Below, piece by piece: positions 5,483 through 8,667 of a stretch of DNA of 8,667 nucleotides. The translations under genes were made by a program, and so were the position numbers. Below the pieces are notes generated by a model. That model was given only the letters and a program-made list of their open reading frames with translations, made no database searches and was not told the origin of the DNA. Within the stretch, counting starts at the first letter, position 1. Every line of letters begins with the position of its first letter. This stretch comes from Chloroflexota bacterium (GTDB lineage Bacteria > Chloroflexota > Limnocylindria > Limnocylindrales > CSP1-4): positions 1 to 8,667 of the forward strand of contig JAJYJR010000232.1 in assembly GCA_021789355.1 (NCBI GenBank), in the 5' to 3' direction.

Positions 5483-7147
5483 GTGAACAGCCAGCAACCG
5501 CAAGACCGCATTCCGCTCGCGCAGCGCCCCGCCTGGCAGGAGCTGCTCGCCCATGGCGACCACGTCCGCGATCTGCACCTCCGCGACCTGTTCGCCGGCG
5601 ATCCGGGCCGGGGAACCCGCCTGACGGCCGAGGCCGCCGGCCTGTACCTCGACTACTCGAAGCAGCGGGTGACCGACGAGACCCTGCGCCGGCTGATCGC
5701 GGTGGCCGAGAGCGCCGGGCTGCGGGCGCGGATCGAGGCGATGTTCGGCGGCGAGCACATCAACGTCACCGAGGACCGCGCCGTCCTCCACGTGGCACTC
5801 CGGGCGCCGCGCGGCGTGTCGATCGTCGCCGACGGCGAGGACGTCGTGCCCGGAGTTCACCGGGTCCTGGACCGGATGGCCGACCTGGCCGACCGGATCC
5901 GGTCCGGCGCCTGGCTGGGCCACACGGGCCGCCCGGTCCGCAACATCGTCAACATCGGCATCGGCGGCAGCGACCTCGGCCCCGTCATGGCCTACGAGGC
6001 ACTCCGCGCGTACGCCCGGCGGGACCTGACGGTCCGGTTCATCTCGAACGTCGACGCGACCGACTTCGTCGAGGCGACCCGCGACCTCGACCCGGCCGAG
6101 ACCCTGTTCATCGTCTCGTCGAAGACGTTCACCACGCTCGAGACGATGCGCAACGCGCGCACGGCGCGGGCCTGGGTCGTGGGCGCGCTGGGGGACGAGG
6201 CGGCCGTGGCCCGCCACTTCGTCGCGGTCTCGACGAATGCCCGTGAGGTGGCCGCGTTCGGGATCGACACCGGCCACATGTTCGGCTTCTGGGACTGGGT
6301 CGGCGGGCGCTACTCGATGGACTCCGCGATCGGACTCTCGACGATGATCGCCGTCGGGCCGGAGCGGTTCCGCGAGCTCCTGTCCGGGTTTCGGGCGATG
6401 GACGAGCACTTCCGATCGGCGCCGTTCGAGCGCAACCTGCCGGTGCTGATGGGCCTCCTGGCCGTCTGGAACACGGACGTCCTGGGCGCCGAGACGCTCG
6501 CCGTGCTGCCGTACGAGCAATACCTCAAGCGCTTCCCGGCCTACCTCCAGCAGCTCACGATGGAGTCGAACGGCAAGCACGTGACCCTCGGCGGCCGGCC
6601 GGTGGACGTGCAGACCGGGCCGATCGTCTGGGGCGAGCCCGGCACGAACGGCCAGCACTCCTTCTACCAGCTCATCCACCAGGGGACGCGGCTCGTCCCG
6701 GTCGACGTCATCGGCTTCGCCCGGAGCCTGAACCCGCTCGAGGACCACCACGACCTGCTGATGGCCAACGTGTTCGCCCAGACGGAGGCGCTCGCGTTCG
6801 GCCGGACGGCCGACGAGGTCCGCGCGGAGGGAACGCCCGAGTGGCTCGTGCCGCACCGCGTCTTCGAGGGAAACCGGCCGTCGAACACGATCCTCGCCGA
6901 GGAGCTGACGCCCGCGACGCTGGGGTCTCTCGTCGCGCTCTACGAGCACAGCGTCTTCACGCAGGGCGCGATCTGGGAGATCGACTCGTTCGACCAGTGG
7001 GGCGTCGAGCTCGGCAAGGTCCTGGCCACGCGCGTGGCCGGCGAGCTGCGCAGCATTGACGAGCCGGAGCTGACCCACGACTCGTCGACCAACGCCCTCA
7101 TCCGGCGCTACCGCGCGTCCGCACGCCCCGGCTCCGCCTCCCGGTAG
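5483..7147 (+). CDS. pgi: Glucose-6-phosphate isomerase
   Basis: 554 aa from a GTG start, close to the usual length of about 550 for the classical dimeric enzyme. It interconverts glucose 6-phosphate and fructose 6-phosphate in the cytoplasm, in glycolysis and gluconeogenesis. The first sugar-isomerase (SIS) fold holds [14 protein letters not shown] (154-167) and the phosphate-binding SSKTFTT (212-218). PROSITE-type signature 1 is [14 protein letters not shown] (271-284). ESNGK (361-365) contains the catalytic Glu361, [15 protein letters not shown] (387-401) contains His392, and QWGVELGK (505-512) contains Lys512; these assignments follow the family spacing. The tail after about 525 is short and Arg/Ser-rich. 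The gene is alone on this strand after the hairpin-rich leader and converges with the transporter gene, 89 bp apart. Confidence 0.97.
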   Translation: MNSQQPQDRIPLAQRPAWQELLAHGDHVRDLHLRDLFAGDPGRGTRLTAEAAGLYLDYSKQRVTDETLRRLIAVAESAGLRARIEAMFGGEHINVTEDRAVLHVALRAPRGVSIVADGEDVVPGVHRVLDRMADLADRIRSGAWLGHTGRPVRNIVNIGIGGSDLGPVMAYEALRAYARRDLTVRFISNVDATDFVEATRDLDPAETLFIVSSKTFTTLETMRNARTARAWVVGALGDEAAVARHFVAVSTNAREVAAFGIDTGHMFGFWDWVGGRYSMDSAIGLSTMIAVGPERFRELLSGFRAMDEHFRSAPFERNLPVLMGLLAVWNTDVLGAETLAVLPYEQYLKRFPAYLQQLTMESNGKHVTLGGRPVDVQTGPIVWGEPGTNGQHSFYQLIHQGTRLVPVDVIGFARSLNPLEDHHDLLMANVFAQTEALAFGRTADEVRAEGTPEWLVPHRVFEGNRPSNTILAEELTPATLGSLVALYEHSVFTQGAIWEIDSFDQWGVELGKVLATRVAGELRSIDEPELTHDSSTNALIRRYRASARPGSASR

Positions 7148-7236
7148 CGCCAACGCGGTGCGGAACACGCACGGGCGGCTCGGCGAACAGGCCGGCGGCG
7201 CGGCGAGCGCACGGGCGCGCGGCGCGCACGCCGGGG
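7148..7236. terminator. Convergent gap with small hairpins, possible bidirectional termination
   Basis: The gap holds the stops of pgi and the convergent transporter gene. GTGCG-GAACA-CGCAC (7158-7172) and GCGCG-CGG-CGCGC (7215-7227) are short perfect stems. Neither is followed by a T-run on either strand, so function as a terminator is only suggested by position. Confidence 0.25.
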
Positions 7237-8460
7237 TCAGTGCACGGCCGCGCCGAGCACCGAGCCGATCGCGAAGGTCACGGCGGCCGCGAGGCCCCCC
7301 AGCATCGCCTGCCGAAGGCCGGTGCGGAGCGGGTGGCGATGGGTGAGGCGGCTCACGCCGAGCCCGACCGCGAACAGCGCGACGATCGAGACGAGGAGGC
7401 TCGTCGGAACCGCGAATGCCGCCGGGAGGGAGAGCAACGGGAGCAGCGGGACCAGCGCACCGCACGCGAAGGCGAAGAGCGATCCCAGTCCGGCGGTCAG
7501 CGGCGAGCCCATCGTATGGGCCGAGAGGCCGATCTCGTCGCGCACGAATGCATCGAGCGCATGCTGCGGGTCGGCCATCAGCCGGTCGACCACGAGGGCC
7601 GCCTCGGGCAGCGACAGGCCCCGGCTCTCGTAGATCTCCACCAGGATCGCCCGTTCCTGCTGCGGCGTGTAGCGGAGCTGACGCCGCTGCAGCTCGACCT
7701 GGTGGTCGAGCAGCTCGCGCTGCGAGCGCACCGAGACGTACTCGCCGACGGCCATCGAGAAGCTCCCGGCCAGGAGGCCCGCGACGCCCGCGACGAGGAC
7801 CGCATGGGGGTCCTCCGACGCGGCGGCGGCCACGCCGACGATCAGCGAGAGGTTCGTCACCAGGCCGTCCGTCGCGCCGAACACGACCGGCCGCAGGATG
7901 GTGGCGCCCCGGGTCTCGTGCGGGCTGGTCGGGGCGGCGAGCGCGCGAGCGACCTCGTCCGCGAGCGACCGCAGCCACGTCACCGGTCCGACTGCGGGGT
8001 GTCGGCCGCCGCCATCGCCGACGGTCGGCGGTTGCCCGACGGGGTGCGGCGACGTCATGGCGAGCACGGCATGGCGGGCGTCATCCGCGGGCGTGAGGCG
8101 GACCGCGACGCCGATCTCCTCCAGCATCCGGAGCATGTCCGGGCCCATCACCCGCGCCACGACCACCTGCACGTCGTGGGCGCGCAGGAACCGCGCGACA
8201 CGCGCGTGATGGGTGCCGTCCGGCTCGATCTCGTGCAGGCGGTCCCACCCGACGGCGAACTCCTGCCAGGCGACCAGCACGCCGTCCGCCACGCCGGCGA
8301 TCGCCACGCGGGCGGCTCGTCCGCAATGCGCGTCGACCTGCCCGTCTCCGGTCACCGGCACGCAGGCGACGGTCGTGGGGCGGGCGACGATCGTCGGGCC
8401 CGCATGCTCGGGCGCCCGCTCCCGGTTCCCGGGTACCTGGCTCGTGGGAAACGCGTTCAT
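7237..8460 (-). CDS. NifX-like domain fused to a VIT1/CCC1-type Fe/Mn transporter
   Basis: 407 aa. Residues about 28-125 resemble the dinitrogenase iron-molybdenum cofactor family (NifX/NafY/NifB tail): VTGDGQVDAHCGRAARVAI fits the family's G-x-V-x-x-H-F-G-R-A opening, HHARVARFLRAHDVQVVVA the middle helix and strand, and MLRMLEEIGVAVRLTP the end. A variable linker follows (126-183). Residues 185-407 are a VIT1/CCC1 transporter. FGATDGLVTN holds the conserved Asp198 in helix 1, and SMAVGEYVS holds Met236 and Glu240 in helix 2. A charged cytosolic metal-binding segment (about 246-312) comes next, then three hydrophobic segments. The family moves Fe2+/Mn2+ out of the cytosol by proton exchange; the N-terminal domain may sense or buffer metal. 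No nitrogenase gene is in the window. The ATG at 8460 has no Shine-Dalgarno and TATATA lies just upstream, so the mRNA may be nearly leaderless. Confidence 0.88.
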   Translation of the reverse strand: MNAFPTSQVPGNRERAPEHAGPTIVARPTTVACVPVTGDGQVDAHCGRAARVAIAGVADGVLVAWQEFAVGWDRLHEIEPDGTHHARVARFLRAHDVQVVVARVMGPDMLRMLEEIGVAVRLTPADDARHAVLAMTSPHPVGQPPTVGDGGGRHPAVGPVTWLRSLADEVARALAAPTSPHETRGATILRPVVFGATDGLVTNLSLIVGVAAAASEDPHAVLVAGVAGLLAGSFSMAVGEYVSVRSQRELLDHQVELQRRQLRYTPQQERAILVEIYESRGLSLPEAALVVDRLMADPQHALDAFVRDEIGLSAHTMGSPLTAGLGSLFAFACGALVPLLPLLSLPAAFAVPTSLLVSIVALFAVGLGVSRLTHRHPLRTGLRQAMLGGLAAAVTFAIGSVLGAAVH

Positions 8461-8480
8461 ATGTCTGAGTCATATATAGG
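8461..8480 (-). promoter_or_regulatory. Candidate -10 element very close to the transporter start
   Basis: On the minus strand CCTATATATG is an A/T island in GC-rich DNA. Its TATATA (8478-8473) would place transcription start about 6 nt upstream of, or at, the ATG at 8460. No good -35 hexamer is seen 16-18 nt further up, and no Shine-Dalgarno exists between. Confidence 0.35.
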
Positions 8481-8589
8481 GTGGACCCACTGGGGAGGGC
8501 AGTGCCGAACGGACCAACCGCGATCGCGAACCGCGCCGCCGATGTCGCCTGCGTCCGTGGGCGTGCCCGCGGCGCCGCCACCTGTGAGA

Positions 8590-8667
8590 TCAGGCCCGGC
8601 GCTCGAGATCGGCGACGAACGCGGCGCCCAGGCCGCCGGTCCCGGCCGCCACGAGCTCCGCGCGTGT
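8590..8667 (-). CDS. C-terminal end of an unidentified minus-strand gene
   Basis: The frame is open from the right window edge to a TGA at 8592-8590. It encodes 25 residues ending VADLERRA, preceded by an Ala/Gly-rich segment (ELVAAGTGGLGAAF). GC-rich third positions match the other genes. The pattern (A-A-G-x-G-x-L-x-A-A-F/V-x-x-L-E) is reminiscent of the tails of beta-hydroxyacid dehydrogenases, but this is too short for a call. A GC stem (CGTGGG-CGTG-CCCGCG, 8556-8571, one G-T pair) just beyond the stop could terminate it. It lies 129 bp upstream of the transporter gene on the same strand. Confidence 0.45.
   Translation of the reverse strand, partial: TRAELVAAGTGGLGAAFVADLERRA

Noticed and set aside
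5323..6246. A 307-codon plus frame overlapping the start of pgi
   Set aside because: Arg/Pro-rich shadow of pgi in another frame.
3647..7978. A 1443-codon open frame on the minus strand
   Set aside because: It lies antisense to rsgA, pgi and part of the transporter gene, is Arg/Gly/Asp/Val-rich without domains, and results from scarcity of stop codons in GC-rich DNA.
7237..8460. Two separate genes (NifX-like and VIT1-like) rather than a fusion
   Set aside because: The frame is continuous, with a long linker and no stop. No well-supported internal start with a Shine-Dalgarno was recognised before the transporter domain.
1..8667. tRNA/rRNA genes, CRISPR arrays, insertion sequences
   Set aside because: No cloverleaf-like sequence, regularly spaced repeats or transposase frames were seen. 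The serine recombinase's target appears to be a protein gene, not a tRNA.

Overview
GC-rich bacterial DNA, with protein-coding frames that end most codons in G or C. The base composition and gene content would fit an Actinomycetota or Chloroflexota-type genome, but nothing here fixes the taxon. The window looks like the junction between an integrated mobile element (left, about 1-3697) and host chromosome (right, about 3698-8667).

Left part, element side. A hydrophobic C-terminal stub or small membrane protein (1-126) is followed by a small membrane-anchored J-domain protein (133-687). Convergent to it, with a 17-bp overlap, is a protein with a predicted C-terminal winged helix (671-1285, minus). 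A short region rich in inverted and direct repeats (about 1338-1451) separates that gene from a 58-aa acidic protein (1520-1696, plus), whose tail resembles the second half of a histone fold. Its stop codon interlocks with the stop of a 648-aa large serine recombinase (1693-3639, minus). The recombinase starts about 60 bp from the presumed element end and carries two extra excisionase/MerR-like helix-turn-helix domains at its C-terminus.

Junction. An A+T-richer stretch with interleaved inverted repeats (3647-3692) abuts, at about 3695-3700, the beheaded 3' end of an ABC-2 type transporter permease gene (3698-3943). The simplest reading is that the element integrated by serine recombination inside the permease gene, so this is one attachment-site product. 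The other end and the 5' half of the permease would lie left of the window.

Right part, host side. rsgA (3947-5041), a circularly permuted GTPase of 30S ribosome maturation, follows the permease remnant by 3 bp. A 441-bp non-coding stretch with two strong GC-rich hairpins leads to pgi (5483-7147), glucose-6-phosphate isomerase of glycolysis. Convergent to pgi is a 407-aa protein (7237-8460, minus) that joins a NifX/FeMo-cofactor-type domain to a VIT1/CCC1-type iron/manganese transporter. The last 78 bp hold the C-terminal end of another minus-strand gene.

The most distinctive items are the NifX-like/VIT1 fusion, the recombinase with built-in tandem excisionase-like domains sitting in a disrupted permease gene, and the small histone-fold-like protein next to it.
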